Assembly (NCBI GenBank): GCA_019235415.1
Contig: JAFAKN010000767.1
Coordinates: forward strand, 1-36,941
DNA length: 36,941 nucleotides
Direction: 5' to 3'
Source: Alphaproteobacteria bacterium
GTDB lineage: Bacteria > Pseudomonadota > Alphaproteobacteria > Reyranellales > Reyranellaceae
A program made the translations under genes and the position numbers. The notes beneath the pieces were generated by a model. The model was not told the DNA's origin and searched no databases. It saw only the letters and a program-made list of their open reading frames with translations. This document shows, in pieces, positions 1 to 8,596 of the stretch; within the stretch, counting starts at the first letter, position 1; every line of letters begins with the position of its first letter.

Positions 1-177
1 AAGGAATACGAAGGTGATTCGAAGGATTACGAGTTCTCTCGAGGCAGCGTCGAGGAACGTTGGCGTGCCGGCTACTTCGACACCGTTCGCACGCTGCGCC
101 ATCCCGAAGTCGTGAAGCGGCCGTCCTCGCCTGACGGCGTGTTCATCTTCGACGTGGCCCAGCATGGCGCAGGGTGA
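1..177 (+). CDS. Patatin-like phospholipase, C-terminal end (DUF3734), cut by window edge
   Basis: Frame 1 is open from the first base to TGA at 175-177 and gives 58 residues. They include a stretch with [10 protein letters not shown] and then [10 protein letters not shown], which I recognise as the extreme C-terminus (DUF3734) of bacterial patatin-like acyl hydrolases. The Ser-Asp catalytic dyad lies upstream of the window and cannot be checked. In many alphaproteobacteria this protein precedes acetoacetate decarboxylase, as here, in a ketone-body/polyhydroxybutyrate context. That context is family knowledge and is not shown by the sequence. Confidence 0.75.
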   Translation, partial: KEYEGDSKDYEFSRGSVEERWRAGYFDTVRTLRHPEVVKRPSSPDGVFIFDVAQHGAG

Positions 178-187
178 GGGGACCACG

Positions 188-934
188 ATGAAGGAGTGCG
201 ATGTCCGCAAGCGCGCATTCTCGATGCCGCTCACCAATCCGGCCTATCCACCGGGGCCCTATCGCTTACGGCAACGGGAATACTTGATCATCGCCTACCG
301 GACCGATGAAGGGCGGCTGCGCAAAGTCGTCCCCGAGCCGCTGCAGGTCGAGGAGCCGGTCGTCAAATACGAGTTCATCCGCATGCCGGATTCCATGGGC
401 TTCGGCGACTACACGGAGAGCGGTCAGGTCATCCCGGTTTCGTTCGAAGGACGCCGCGGCAGCTACACGCACTGCATGTTCCTGAACGACGAGGGACCGA
501 TCGCCGGCGGGCGCGAGCTATGGGGTTTTCCCAAGAAGCTCGCCAATCCATCGCTGCGCGCTGTGGTCGACACCCTGGTCGGCACGCTCGACTACGGTCC
601 CGTGCGAGTAGCGACGGGGACGATGGGCTACAAGCATGCATCCGCCGACCTCGCGGCCGTCAAGGCGTCTCTCGAAGCGCCGAACTTCCTCCTCAAGATC
701 ATTCCCCACGTCGACGGCACGCCGCGCATTTGCGAGCTCGTCGAATATCGCCTGCAGGACGTCGAGCTCAAGGGCGCCTGGGTCGGCCCCGCCGCCCTCG
801 ATCTCCATGCCCACGCACTGGCGCCCGTCGCGGAACTGCCGGTGCTCGAGGTCATGTCCGCCACTCACCTCGTCGCGGACCTGACCCTGGCTCCGCAGTC
901 CTTCGTCGTCAGCCATGGCTGGCACATGCAATAG
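188..934 (+). CDS. adc: Acetoacetate decarboxylase
   Basis: Decarboxylates acetoacetate to acetone and CO2 in the cytoplasm. The 248-residue product is full length for the family. The motif FPKKLAN contains the Schiff-base lysine (K116) and the adjacent pKa-lowering lysine (K117). R30 and E77 (in YTESGQ) fit the conserved active-site Arg and Glu. [15 protein letters not shown] and PRICELVEY are further family blocks. I chose the ATG at 188 because a GAGGGG ribosome site lies 7-12 bases before it and the protein then begins at the usual family position. An in-frame ATG at 164 would overlap the upstream gene and lacks such a site. The gene begins 10 bases after the patatin stop, so the two are probably one operon. 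Confidence 0.93.
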   Translation: MKECDVRKRAFSMPLTNPAYPPGPYRLRQREYLIIAYRTDEGRLRKVVPEPLQVEEPVVKYEFIRMPDSMGFGDYTESGQVIPVSFEGRRGSYTHCMFLNDEGPIAGGRELWGFPKKLANPSLRAVVDTLVGTLDYGPVRVATGTMGYKHASADLAAVKASLEAPNFLLKIIPHVDGTPRICELVEYRLQDVELKGAWVGPAALDLHAHALAPVAELPVLEVMSATHLVADLTLAPQSFVVSHGWHMQ

Positions 935-975
935 ACCGATCGCAGCGGGTGCGACTCGACGATGCGACATTCATA

Positions 976-1006
976 TTGACGAAAGGGTCAAAACGACCAT
1001 ATGGTC
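976..1006 (+). promoter_or_regulatory. Candidate promoter/operator of the TetR-RND operon
   Basis: Two inverted repeats are packed together here: TTGACGAAAGGGTCAA (976-991; arms TTGAC/GTCAA) and the perfect palindrome GACCATATGGTC (995-1006). TTGACG at 976-981 would serve as a -35 element, and ATATGG or TATGGT near 1000-1005 as a poor -10 element with about 17-18 bp spacing. Symmetric sites overlapping a promoter just before a tetR gene are the usual layout for autorepression. This placement also argues that the regulator starts at 1034 and not at 1001, because an ATG at 1001 would lie inside the palindrome. Confidence 0.5.
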
Positions 1007-1033
1007 CAAATGACGGATAAGTACGAGGAGACA

Positions 1034-1684
1034 ATGGCACGGGTTAACCTGCAGCGACGGGCAGAAATCGGCTTGGCGAAGCGCAATCGCACCCGCGCTT
1101 CGATTCTCGAGGCGGCGCGTGCCTGTTTCGCAGCTCCTAAGGCTGCAGCGGTCACGGTGGATGCCGTGATGCAGGCCGCGAGAATGGCGAAGGGCACCTT
1201 CTACGTTCACTTCGAAGACCTCGCGGCTCTGGAGGCCGAGCTCGGGGAGACGTTGACCGAGGAGCTGGACCGGCGCCTGCAGCCTGCCCGCTTGGCGGTC
1301 GGCCATCCGCTGACCAGGCTAGCGACCGCTGCCACCGTCCTGCTGCGTGACCTGGCGCGGTCGCCAAGACAGGCGAGGCTGGTGGCGCGGGCCGCGAGCG
1401 CCATCCCCGACGTCAGCAATGCCATGCAGGCTCATCTGCGCCAGGACCTCGCCGAGGCGCAGGCCGCCGGTCTGTCGGCGGTGTCGTCGGTCGAGCTCGG
1501 CGCCCGTATCGTGACCGCCATCAGCCGCCAAGCTGCTCAGGATTTCGCGCAGCAGCGGATCGACGCGACGGCGGTGCCGGACATCGTGCGGGCCATCCTT
1601 CGCGCGGTTGGTTGTAGTCCGCGCGAAGCGGCGCGGCACGCCGACGCGGCGGAGCGCTACGCCGCCGCCCATGCCGGCGAATGA
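1034..1684 (+). CDS. TetR/AcrR-family transcriptional repressor of the RND pump
   Basis: 216 residues. The N-terminal helix-turn-helix spans about residues 40-60 (VTVDAVMQAA, then KGTFYVHFED), the diagnostic TetR block. The remainder is an alanine-rich helical ligand-binding and dimerisation domain. The start at 1034 has AGGAG just upstream at 1026-1030. In-frame ATGs at 1001 and 1010 would put the start inside the likely operator. The stop lies 11 bases before the adaptor gene, so the repressor is almost certainly cotranscribed with the pump it controls. The ligand cannot be told from sequence. Confidence 0.88.
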   Translation: MARVNLQRRAEIGLAKRNRTRASILEAARACFAAPKAAAVTVDAVMQAARMAKGTFYVHFEDLAALEAELGETLTEELDRRLQPARLAVGHPLTRLATAATVLLRDLARSPRQARLVARAASAIPDVSNAMQAHLRQDLAEAQAAGLSAVSSVELGARIVTAISRQAAQDFAQQRIDATAVPDIVRAILRAVGCSPREAARHADAAERYAAAHAGE

Positions 1685-1695
1685 TGGAGGTACCG

Positions 1696-2808
1696 ATGAC
1701 CATCGAAATCAAGCTGGTACGGCGCACGCGGCGAGTTCGCACCATCGCGCTTGTCGCGGCCGCCATCTTGGTCGCCACGTCGGTTGCCGGATGCAACAAG
1801 AAAATCGCGCGCACGCCCGAAGCCCGGCCGGTGCGCGCTGTCACGGTCGAAACCGCCGCCGATGGCGAGACCGTTTCTTTTACCGGACAGATCCGCGCCA
1901 AGGACGAGGTCAATCTGGGCTTCCGCATCGATGGTCGCCTGATCGAACGGACCGTCGACGTCGGAGACGTCGTCAAGGCCGGCGAGGTCGTCGCTCGGCT
2001 GGACCCGAAGGACGAGCACAACGCGCTCGCTTCGGCGCGAGCCAATCTCGCGTCGCTGCAGGCAGCCCTTACCCAGGCCCGTCTTACCTTCCAGCGCCAG
2101 CAGGAACTCCTGAAGAATGGCTGGACGCCGCGCGCCAAGTACGACGAGAGCCAGCAATTGCTGCAAACCGCCGAAGGCCAGGTCCAGGCGGCGCAAGCGC
2201 AAGTGCGGCTTGCCGAAGACCGCTTGAGCTACACCATCCTGCGCGCCGACGGCCCCGGCGCGGTCATCGCCAAAGGCGCCGAGCCGGGCGAGGTCGTTCA
2301 AGCGGGGCATATGGTCGTACAACTGGCCCGTCAGGGCGGCCGCGACGCGATCTTCGATATCCCGGAGCAGTTGATCCGCACAGGTCCGCGCGACCCGGTG
2401 GTCCAGCTGGCGCTCAGCGATGACCCGCAGGTGAAGGCGCTCGGTCGAGTGCGCGAGGTGGCCCCGCAGGCCGACTTGGCCACTCGCACGTTCCAGGTCA
2501 AGGTCGCCATCATCGATCCACCGGCGTCCATGCATCTCGGCGCTACCGTTACCGGGCGCATCAAGTTGCCGGCGCCGGAGGGGATGGAGGTTCCGGCAAG
2601 CGCCCTGTTGCAAGGTGCCGGCGGCCCCGCCGTGTGGGTGGTCGATCGCCAGAACGAAACCGTTTCGCTGCGGCAGATCGAGGTCGCCCGCTACGACCCG
2701 ACCGGCATCGTCGTATCGCGTGGCCTGGAGAAAGGCGACGTCGTGGTGACGGCCGGCGTGCAGATGCTGCGACCGGGCCAGAAGGTCCGCCTGCTGGGAG
2801 ACGGCTGA
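1696..2808 (+). CDS. RND efflux periplasmic adaptor subunit (lipoprotein)
   Basis: Membrane-fusion protein that links an inner-membrane RND pump to an outer-membrane channel. It has 370 residues. An N-terminal hydrophobic segment (about 16-30) ends in the lipobox SVAGC, with C33 as the predicted lipidated cysteine. Barrel-sandwich halves include GQIRAKDEVNLGFRIDGR and RADGPGAVIA, with a helical hairpin between them (about 115-180), then a beta-barrel and a C-terminal membrane-proximal domain. I start at ATG 1696, preceded by GGAGG at 1686-1690; an ATG at 1681 overlaps the tetR stop. The stop overlaps the pump start (TGATG), implying translational coupling. A close paralogue lies at 17237-18340. 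No outer-membrane channel gene is present. Confidence 0.92.
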   Translation: MTIEIKLVRRTRRVRTIALVAAAILVATSVAGCNKKIARTPEARPVRAVTVETAADGETVSFTGQIRAKDEVNLGFRIDGRLIERTVDVGDVVKAGEVVARLDPKDEHNALASARANLASLQAALTQARLTFQRQQELLKNGWTPRAKYDESQQLLQTAEGQVQAAQAQVRLAEDRLSYTILRADGPGAVIAKGAEPGEVVQAGHMVVQLARQGGRDAIFDIPEQLIRTGPRDPVVQLALSDDPQVKALGRVREVAPQADLATRTFQVKVAIIDPPASMHLGATVTGRIKLPAPEGMEVPASALLQGAGGPAVWVVDRQNETVSLRQIEVARYDPTGIVVSRGLEKGDVVVTAGVQMLRPGQKVRLLGDG

Positions 2809-5800
2809 TGAAGGGCTTCAACCTCTCGGAATGGGCGCTGCGGCACCGCTCGCTCATCACCTACTTCATGCTAATGATCGTGATCGCGGGCATCGGCGAC
2901 TACTTCAAGCTCGGTCGCAGCGAGGATCCGGATTTCACGGTCAAGACCATGGTGGTGGCCGCCGAATGGCCCGGCGCCACGCTGCAAGACACCCTGGAGC
3001 AGATTACCGACCGCCTGGAGCGCAAGCTGCAGGAGACGCCGAGCCTCGACTACGTCAAGAGCTTCACCAGCGCCGGCCGCGCTACGATCTTCGTCAACCT
3101 GAAGGACTCGACGCCGCCCGCCGACGTGCCGGATATCTGGTACCAGGTCCGCAAAAAAGTGAAGGACATCGAAGGCACGCTGCCCCAAGGCGTCATCGGC
3201 CCGCGCTTCAACGACGAATTCGGCGACACCTACGGCATCGTATATGGATTCGTCGCCAACGGCTTCACCGAGCGCGAGCTGCTCGATTATGTCCAGGACG
3301 TCCGCAAGCAGCTGCTCGAGCTCCCCGACATCTCGAAGATCGACATCCTGGGCGCCCAGGACGAGCGCGTGTACGTCGAGTTCTCCGAGAAGGCGCTTGC
3401 CGGCCTGGGTATCGACCGGTCCAAGCTGATCGACGCCCTCAAGAGCCAAAACGCCGTCACGCCGGCGGGCGTGGTCCAGACTGCGGACGAGAAGATCATG
3501 GTGCGTGTCTCGGGCGCGTTCCGGTCGCAGAAAGACTTGTTGAACACCAATTTCGTCGCCGGTGGCCGGATCATCCGCCTGGGCGACATCGCGCGTGTGA
3601 CTCGCGGGCCGATCGACCCGGCGCAGCCGATGTTCCGGGTCAATGGCCAGCAGGGCATTGGTATCGCGATCGCCATGCGCAAGGGCGGCGACGTCACGAC
3701 GCTCGGCCACAACGTGGCCGAGGCGATGGAGCACATCACCGAGAACCTGCCGGTCGGCATCGAGCCCATCCTGGTGGCTAACCAGACGGTGACCGTCGAG
3801 CACGCGGTCGACGAATTCATGGAGGCGCTGTGGGAGGCAATCGCCATCGTGCTGGGCGTGAGTCTGCTCAGCCTCGGCCTGCGTGCTGGTGCGGTGGTTG
3901 CGCTGTCGATCCCGCTGGTGCTGGCCACGGTCTTCACGGTCATGAGCTTCACCGGCATCGACCTGCAGCGCATCTCGCTCGGTGCCCTGATCATCGCGCT
4001 CGGGCTACTGGTCGACGACGCCATGATCACCGTCGAATCGATGGTGACGAGGCTCGAGCGCGGTGACGACAAGGAGCACGCGGCAAGCTTCGCCTACACC
4101 TCGACCGCCTTCCCGATGCTGAGCGGCACGCTGGTCACGGTGGCCGGCTTCGTGCCGATCGGCTTCGCGCGCAGTGCCGCGGGCGAATATACCTTCTCGA
4201 TCTTTGCCGTGGTCGCCATTGCTCTTTTGTCCTCATGGGTCGTCGCCGTGGTATTCGCGCCGCTGCTGGGCGTCTGGGTCCTGAAGAAGCCCAAGGCGGC
4301 GCATTCGGAGGAGCCCGGCCCCATCCTGCGCCTGTTCCGACGCTTCCTCGAGCTCGCCATGCGCGCGCGCTGGGTCACGCTCGTCGTCACGCTGGCGGTG
4401 TGCGCGCTGTCGGTGGTCGGCATGCGCTACGTGCCACAGCAGTTCTTCCCGTCCTCCGACCGGCCCGAGCTGCTGGTCGACTTGCAGCTGCCTGAGAATG
4501 CCTCGATCTACGCCACACGCGATGCGGCAGCGCGCTTCGATGCGCTGTTGAAGGGCGACCCCGACATCGACCATTGGAGCACGTATGTCGGGGAAGGCGC
4601 CGTGCGCTTCTACCTGCCGCTGAACGTCCAGTTGCCGAACGACTTCTTCGCGCAGGCCGTGGTCGTCACCAAGGGGCTGGAAGAGCGCGAGCGCGTCAAG
4701 ACCAAGCTCGAAAAGGCCCTGGCGCACGACTTCCCGGGTGTCGTCGGCCGCGTCTATCCGCTCGAGCTCGGGCCACCCGTGGGCTGGCCGGTGCAGTACC
4801 GCGTGAGCGGACGCCAGCCGGACCAGGTGCGGGCCATAGCCTACCAGGTCGCCGGCATTCTCGGCGCCGATCCCGATGCGTGGAACGTCAACTACAATTG
4901 GATGGAGGCGGCGCGCACCGTCCGAATCCGCGTCGATCAGGACGAGGCGCGCCTGCTGGGTCTCAGCTCCCAGGATCTCGCTCAGTCCCTGAACACCGTC
5001 TTGAGTGGCGTTTCGGCGACGCAGCTGCGCAGTGGCATCCATCTCGTCGACGTCGTGGTGCGGGCCTCGGCCGACCAGCGCATGTCGCTCGACACCATCC
5101 GCACCCTGCAGGTGCCGCTGCCCAACGGCAAGACGGTGCCGCTGAGCCAAATTGCCGACATCGAGTACGGCCAGGAGTATCCCCTGGTCTGGCGGCGCGA
5201 TCGCCGGCCGACCGTGACGGTGCAGGCCGACGTGGTGCCGGGCACGCAAGCCGCCACCGTCGTGCAGGCCATGGCGCCCAGGATCGAGGCGCTGAACGCC
5301 AGCCTGCCCTACGGCTACCGCATCGAGACCGGCGGCACCGTCGAGGAAAGCGAGAAGGGTCAAGTATCGGTCGCGGCCGTCGTGCCGTTGATGCTGGTGC
5401 TCATGCTCACGGTGCTGATGATCCAGCTGAGGAGCTTCAGCCGGTTGTTCCTGGTGCTGAGCGTAGCGCCGCTCGGGTTGATCGGCGTGGTTGCCGCCTT
5501 GCTGATCGCCGACAAGCCGCTGGGCTTCGTGGCGCTGCTCGGCGTGCTGGCGCTGGTCGGGATGATCGCCCGCAACTCGGTGATCCTGATCGACCAGATC
5601 GAGCACGAGAGGGCGCACGGCCGCGAAGCGTGGGAAGCCGTCGTCGAGGCGACCATGCACCGCTTCCGGCCGATCCTGCTTACCGCCGCGGCGGCGATCC
5701 TCGGCATGATTCCCATCGCACCGACGATCTTCTGGGGCCCGATGGCCTACGCGATCATGGGCGGCCTTGCCGTCGCGACGGTTCTCACTCTCGTCTTTCT

Positions 5801-5900
5801 GCCGGCGCTCTACGTGATCTGGTTCCGTGTCCCGCGACCGCAGCCTGATCCAGAGCCGGCGGCCTTGGAGGAAACATGCACATCGATACAGCCTACCTGA
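2808..5900 (+). CDS. RND-family efflux permease (AcrB/HAE1 type)
   Basis: Proton-driven trimeric inner-membrane exporter of 1030 residues, the normal length. An N-terminal TM1 (WALRHRSLITYFMLMIVIAG) is followed by a first periplasmic loop. TM4 carries the paired proton-relay aspartates in GLLVDDAM (D403, D404), and the block GTLVTVAGFVPIG follows. A second loop precedes the C-terminal TM bundle (ALLGVLALVGMIARNSVILID). The ATG at 2808 overlaps the adaptor stop, so earlier in-frame codons inside the adaptor are not the start. The sequence resembles the smaller-loop family that pairs with lipoprotein adaptors. Substrate unknown; multidrug or solvent export is the family default. Confidence 0.93.
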   Translation: MKGFNLSEWALRHRSLITYFMLMIVIAGIGDYFKLGRSEDPDFTVKTMVVAAEWPGATLQDTLEQITDRLERKLQETPSLDYVKSFTSAGRATIFVNLKDSTPPADVPDIWYQVRKKVKDIEGTLPQGVIGPRFNDEFGDTYGIVYGFVANGFTERELLDYVQDVRKQLLELPDISKIDILGAQDERVYVEFSEKALAGLGIDRSKLIDALKSQNAVTPAGVVQTADEKIMVRVSGAFRSQKDLLNTNFVAGGRIIRLGDIARVTRGPIDPAQPMFRVNGQQGIGIAIAMRKGGDVTTLGHNVAEAMEHITENLPVGIEPILVANQTVTVEHAVDEFMEALWEAIAIVLGVSLLSLGLRAGAVVALSIPLVLATVFTVMSFTGIDLQRISLGALIIALGLLVDDAMITVESMVTRLERGDDKEHAASFAYTSTAFPMLSGTLVTVAGFVPIGFARSAAGEYTFSIFAVVAIALLSSWVVAVVFAPLLGVWVLKKPKAAHSEEPGPILRLFRRFLELAMRARWVTLVVTLAVCALSVVGMRYVPQQFFPSSDRPELLVDLQLPENASIYATRDAAARFDALLKGDPDIDHWSTYVGEGAVRFYLPLNVQLPNDFFAQAVVVTKGLEERERVKTKLEKALAHDFPGVVGRVYPLELGPPVGWPVQYRVSGRQPDQVRAIAYQVAGILGADPDAWNVNYNWMEAARTVRIRVDQDEARLLGLSSQDLAQSLNTVLSGVSATQLRSGIHLVDVVVRASADQRMSLDTIRTLQVPLPNGKTVPLSQIADIEYGQEYPLVWRRDRRPTVTVQADVVPGTQAATVVQAMAPRIEALNASLPYGYRIETGGTVEESEKGQVSVAAVVPLMLVLMLTVLMIQLRSFSRLFLVLSVAPLGLIGVVAALLIADKPLGFVALLGVLALVGMIARNSVILIDQIEHERAHGREAWEAVVEATMHRFRPILLTAAAAILGMIPIAPTIFWGPMAYAIMGGLAVATVLTLVFLPALYVIWFRVPRPQPDPEPAALEETCTSIQPT

Positions 5901-6343
5901 CCCCGGCCTATGGGTTGTTGGGTGCTGCCATGATCGCCGGCAGCGCTTCCTTTTTGGCTGCCATCTACAGCCAGCGCACGCAGGCACGCCTGCAGAGAGT
6001 GGCGAACGAGATCAACCGGCGGGATACGGTCTACGCCGATTTTCTCGTGAGCGCCTCCAAGCTGCTGCTGATGGCCTACACGCACGACGGCGTCGTGCTG
6101 GGCGGCGACGAGCAGCATCTCGTCGGCCTCGTCAACCGCATGCGGTTGTTCGCATCGCCTGAGGTCATCGCCGCCGCCGAGGCGGTCGTGAGGGCGATCC
6201 TCGAGATCGCGCTGCAGCCCGGTGTTGAGTTGCGTCAGCTCGCCATTCAGGCGCTGAACGAGAATCCCGAGCCCGATCCGTTCCGGAAGTTCAGCCTGGT
6301 TTGCCGGGCTGATCTGGAACACGTCCATCGCACCGTCAAGTGA
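5876..6343 (+). CDS. Small membrane-anchored protein of the RND operon, function unknown
   Basis: 155 residues; I do not recognise a named domain. One N-terminal transmembrane segment (about 10-30, GLLGAAMIAGSASFLAAIY) is followed by an amphipathic, charged helical region, so the bulk probably lies on the cytoplasmic side. The start overlaps the pump end by 25 bases and has a strong GGAGG ribosome site, so it belongs to the same transcript. By position it could be an accessory subunit or stability factor of the pump, but nothing in the sequence proves this. An outer-membrane channel, the part one might expect here, is excluded by size and composition. Confidence 0.7.
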   Translation: MHIDTAYLTPAYGLLGAAMIAGSASFLAAIYSQRTQARLQRVANEINRRDTVYADFLVSASKLLLMAYTHDGVVLGGDEQHLVGLVNRMRLFASPEVIAAAEAVVRAILEIALQPGVELRQLAIQALNENPEPDPFRKFSLVCRADLEHVHRTVK

Positions 6344-6356
6344 CTGGAGAACTTCA

Positions 6357-7388
6357 ATGCCCCTGGATGAAGTCGTGCGGTCGCCAACAATGCAGATCGC
6401 CTTCGGCCCGTTCCACCTGCTGCCCTACCAACGCCTCCTTTTGAAAGAGGACGAGCCCGTGTCGCTCGGCAGCCGGGCGGTGGATATCCTGACGGCGCTT
6501 GTCGAGCGGCCCGGTGAACTGGTGACCAGGGCCGAGCTCATGAGGCGCGCGTGGCCCGACACGGTGGTCGTGCCGGCGAACCTCACTGTGCACATTGCAG
6601 CCTTGCGGAAGGCTCTGGGCGATACGACGCGCGGCCCGCGTTACCTTCTCACAGTGCCAGGTCGTGGCTATCGCTTCGTCGCTCCGATTGTCCTCACCGG
6701 CCTATCGGCCTTGCCGATGGAGCAGTCGTCCATGGCCGGTCTCGGCGCCGACCTACCCGCACCGGGCTCTCCCGGGCCTCAGCCCCTGCTCATCTCGCTC
6801 GACGCGATCCATGCGCAACTCTCGCTTGCCGAGCAAAGGGTCTTTCGCCGACTTGCGGTGTTTGCGGGCGCCTTCACCTCCAGCGTGGCGACAGCCATCG
6901 TGGCCGACGCAGATCTCCGCCACGCTGAAGTCGGCGATGCGCTCGTTTCACTCGCGGCGAAATCCTTTCTGGCGGTCGAGGGAACCAAGGGGCCGCGGCG
7001 TTTCCGCTTGCCGTGCGCAGCGCGAGCCTATGCGCTTGCCAAGCTGCTGGAGGCGGACGAACACGCCGAGCTACAGCGTCGCCATGCAGAGTACTATAGG
7101 GCAGCTCTCCAAGCGGCGCTGTCCAACGCCTGCGACGCCAGACCGCTACATCTGATGTCGGATGACGTCGACGACGTTCGCGCCGCGCTCTCCTGGGCAT
7201 TTTCGTCGGAAGGAGATACCGCAATTGGCATCGCCATCGCGCTCGCGGCAGTGCCCTTTTGGGATCGGGTCGCGATCCTCACCGCCCCTCCCACATGCGG
7301 CTCACCGGACCGTCGGCCGAACTTCGTGATGTACGGCACAAAGGGACGCGAGGTGGGCCACTTGCCATACGAAAGCTTACAGAGCTGA
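6357..7388 (+). CDS. OmpR-type winged-helix regulator with missing STAND ATPase; probably degenerate
   Basis: 343 residues. Residues 12-105 form an OmpR/PhoB-like winged helix (LGSRAVDILTALVERPGEL, ANLTVHIAALRKALGD, TVPGRGYRFVAP). In the related large regulators a STAND/NB-ARC ATPase of about 250-300 residues follows. Here the sequence passes through a short proline-rich linker straight into the region normally after the ATPase (AEQRVFRRLAVFAGAFT, then DVDDVRAALSWAFS). No Walker A is present. After AVPFWDRVAIL the family similarity stops and 30-odd unrelated residues lead to the stop, so the TPR-like C-terminus is also lost. GGAG precedes the start by 8 bases. It may still bind DNA, but I suspect a deleted and truncated relic. 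Confidence 0.7.
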   Translation: MPLDEVVRSPTMQIAFGPFHLLPYQRLLLKEDEPVSLGSRAVDILTALVERPGELVTRAELMRRAWPDTVVVPANLTVHIAALRKALGDTTRGPRYLLTVPGRGYRFVAPIVLTGLSALPMEQSSMAGLGADLPAPGSPGPQPLLISLDAIHAQLSLAEQRVFRRLAVFAGAFTSSVATAIVADADLRHAEVGDALVSLAAKSFLAVEGTKGPRRFRLPCAARAYALAKLLEADEHAELQRRHAEYYRAALQAALSNACDARPLHLMSDDVDDVRAALSWAFSSEGDTAIGIAIALAAVPFWDRVAILTAPPTCGSPDRRPNFVMYGTKGREVGHLPYESLQS

Positions 7389-7602
7389 TGTCGCGACAGG
7401 CGCCAACGCACGCCTGGAGCTCTGGACGTGCGGGGGCGGCCGGCTTTCCAACTGTTCGTGCGGCGCGTAGAACGCCGAGCGTACGGCCAAGCGTTCGTCC
7501 TTCCGATGTCGTCGCGATCGCCTGCGCCGACGATCTGCTTTTGAACGCAGGCGCACGGCGACGACCAAGCCGGCCGGATGTGTTCAAGCTGAGTCGGCTG
7601 CA

Positions 7603-7623
7603 GCGCTATGCCGCATATAGCGC
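7603..7623 (-). terminator. Hairpin after the ABC importer operon
   Basis: GCGCTAT (7603-7609) and ATAGCGC (7617-7623) are perfect inverted arms with a 7-base loop, lying 10 bases beyond the permease stop on the minus strand. No T-run follows on that strand, so this is at best a weak or RNA-protecting terminator. Confidence 0.25.
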
Positions 7624-7633
7624 GAAGGACCCT

Positions 7634-8596
7634 CTACCGGTAGCGCGGCTGGTTCCAGCGGTGCCCGATCAGGGCGAGGATGATGACGACGCCATCGAAG
7701 AACTGGACGTAGAAGCCCGAGAGGCCGGCGCCGACTACGCCGGTTTCTATGAAGGCTACGATCAGCGCGCCGGTCGCCCCGCCGGCGACCGTGCCGACGC
7801 CACCCCAGGTCGGCGTGCCGCCCACGAAGACGGAGGCCAGCACCGGCAGGAAATACCCTTCGCCCGCGGTCGGCCACCACGTATAGTTGATCAGGGTCGA
7901 CAGAATTCCCGCAAGCGCCGCGCCCAGCCCGACCAGGACGAAGGTCGCGATGCGCACGCCATCGACGTCAATGCCCATCTCGCGCGCGCTGTCGGCGTTG
8001 TCGCCGACGAACTTCACATGGATGCCGAAGCGGTGCCGGTTGTAGAGCAATGCCGCCAGGATCACGAAGCCGAGCCCCCACAGCGCTTGCGCTGGCACGT
8101 CGAGCACGAACCCGGCGGCGATCCTCCGGAGCCCGCTTTCGCCGAGCGAGGTGAGCGCGATCGGCATGCCCTCGTTCGCAATCTGGATCACCCCGCGCAG
8201 CACGAAGCCCATGCCGAGCGTGGCGACCAGCGACGACAGGTTGAAGCGGACGACCAGCGAGCCGATGGCGAAGCCCAGCAGTGTGCCGGTGACGAGGCCG
8301 GCCGCCACCGCGAGCCAAGGCGAGAGACCGGCGTGCACCACCAGTGCAAAGCTCCAGGCGGCGAAGCCCATGGTGGCGGGAAAGCTAAGGTCGATCTCGC
8401 CCGCGGTGACGACGAAGACCAGCGGCACGACCAGGAAGAGCGCGACCGGCAGCGTCGTCAATACCGAGCGGTAGATGGTCCACTGCGAAAACACGCGCGG
8501 GTCGGCGAAGAAGAATACGGCCATCATCACGACAAAAACGGCAAGGGTCCCGAGCGGAGCGCGATTGACGTCGAGCAGGTGCCGCAGCGGGCTCAT
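7634..8596 (-). CDS. ABC importer permease, sugar (RbsC/FrcC) type
   Basis: 320 residues, highly hydrophobic with about 8-10 transmembrane helices, the BPD_transp_2 family used for monosaccharide uptake (ribose, fructose, xylose). VVTAGEIDLSFPATMGFAAW is the typical conserved block near TM3. NADSAREMGIDVDGVRI matches the cytoplasmic coupling loop that meets the ATPase. The ATG overlaps the ATPase stop by four bases (ATGA), so it is translated with it. It is the last gene of the kinase-importer operon. Sugar specificity cannot be assigned from sequence. Confidence 0.9.
   Translation of the reverse strand: MSPLRHLLDVNRAPLGTLAVFVVMMAVFFFADPRVFSQWTIYRSVLTTLPVALFLVVPLVFVVTAGEIDLSFPATMGFAAWSFALVVHAGLSPWLAVAAGLVTGTLLGFAIGSLVVRFNLSSLVATLGMGFVLRGVIQIANEGMPIALTSLGESGLRRIAAGFVLDVPAQALWGLGFVILAALLYNRHRFGIHVKFVGDNADSAREMGIDVDGVRIATFVLVGLGAALAGILSTLINYTWWPTAGEGYFLPVLASVFVGGTPTWGGVGTVAGGATGALIVAFIETGVVGAGLSGFYVQFFDGVVIILALIGHRWNQPRYR

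Noticed and set aside
2634..2807. Extension of the RND pump upstream to 2634
   Set aside because: It would run through the adaptor gene in another frame; ATG 2808 gives the normal N-terminal transmembrane start.
4233..5987. Minus-strand open frame of about 584 codons opposite the RND pump
   Set aside because: Composition is His/Arg/Gln/Asp-rich without motifs; antisense shadow of the pump gene.
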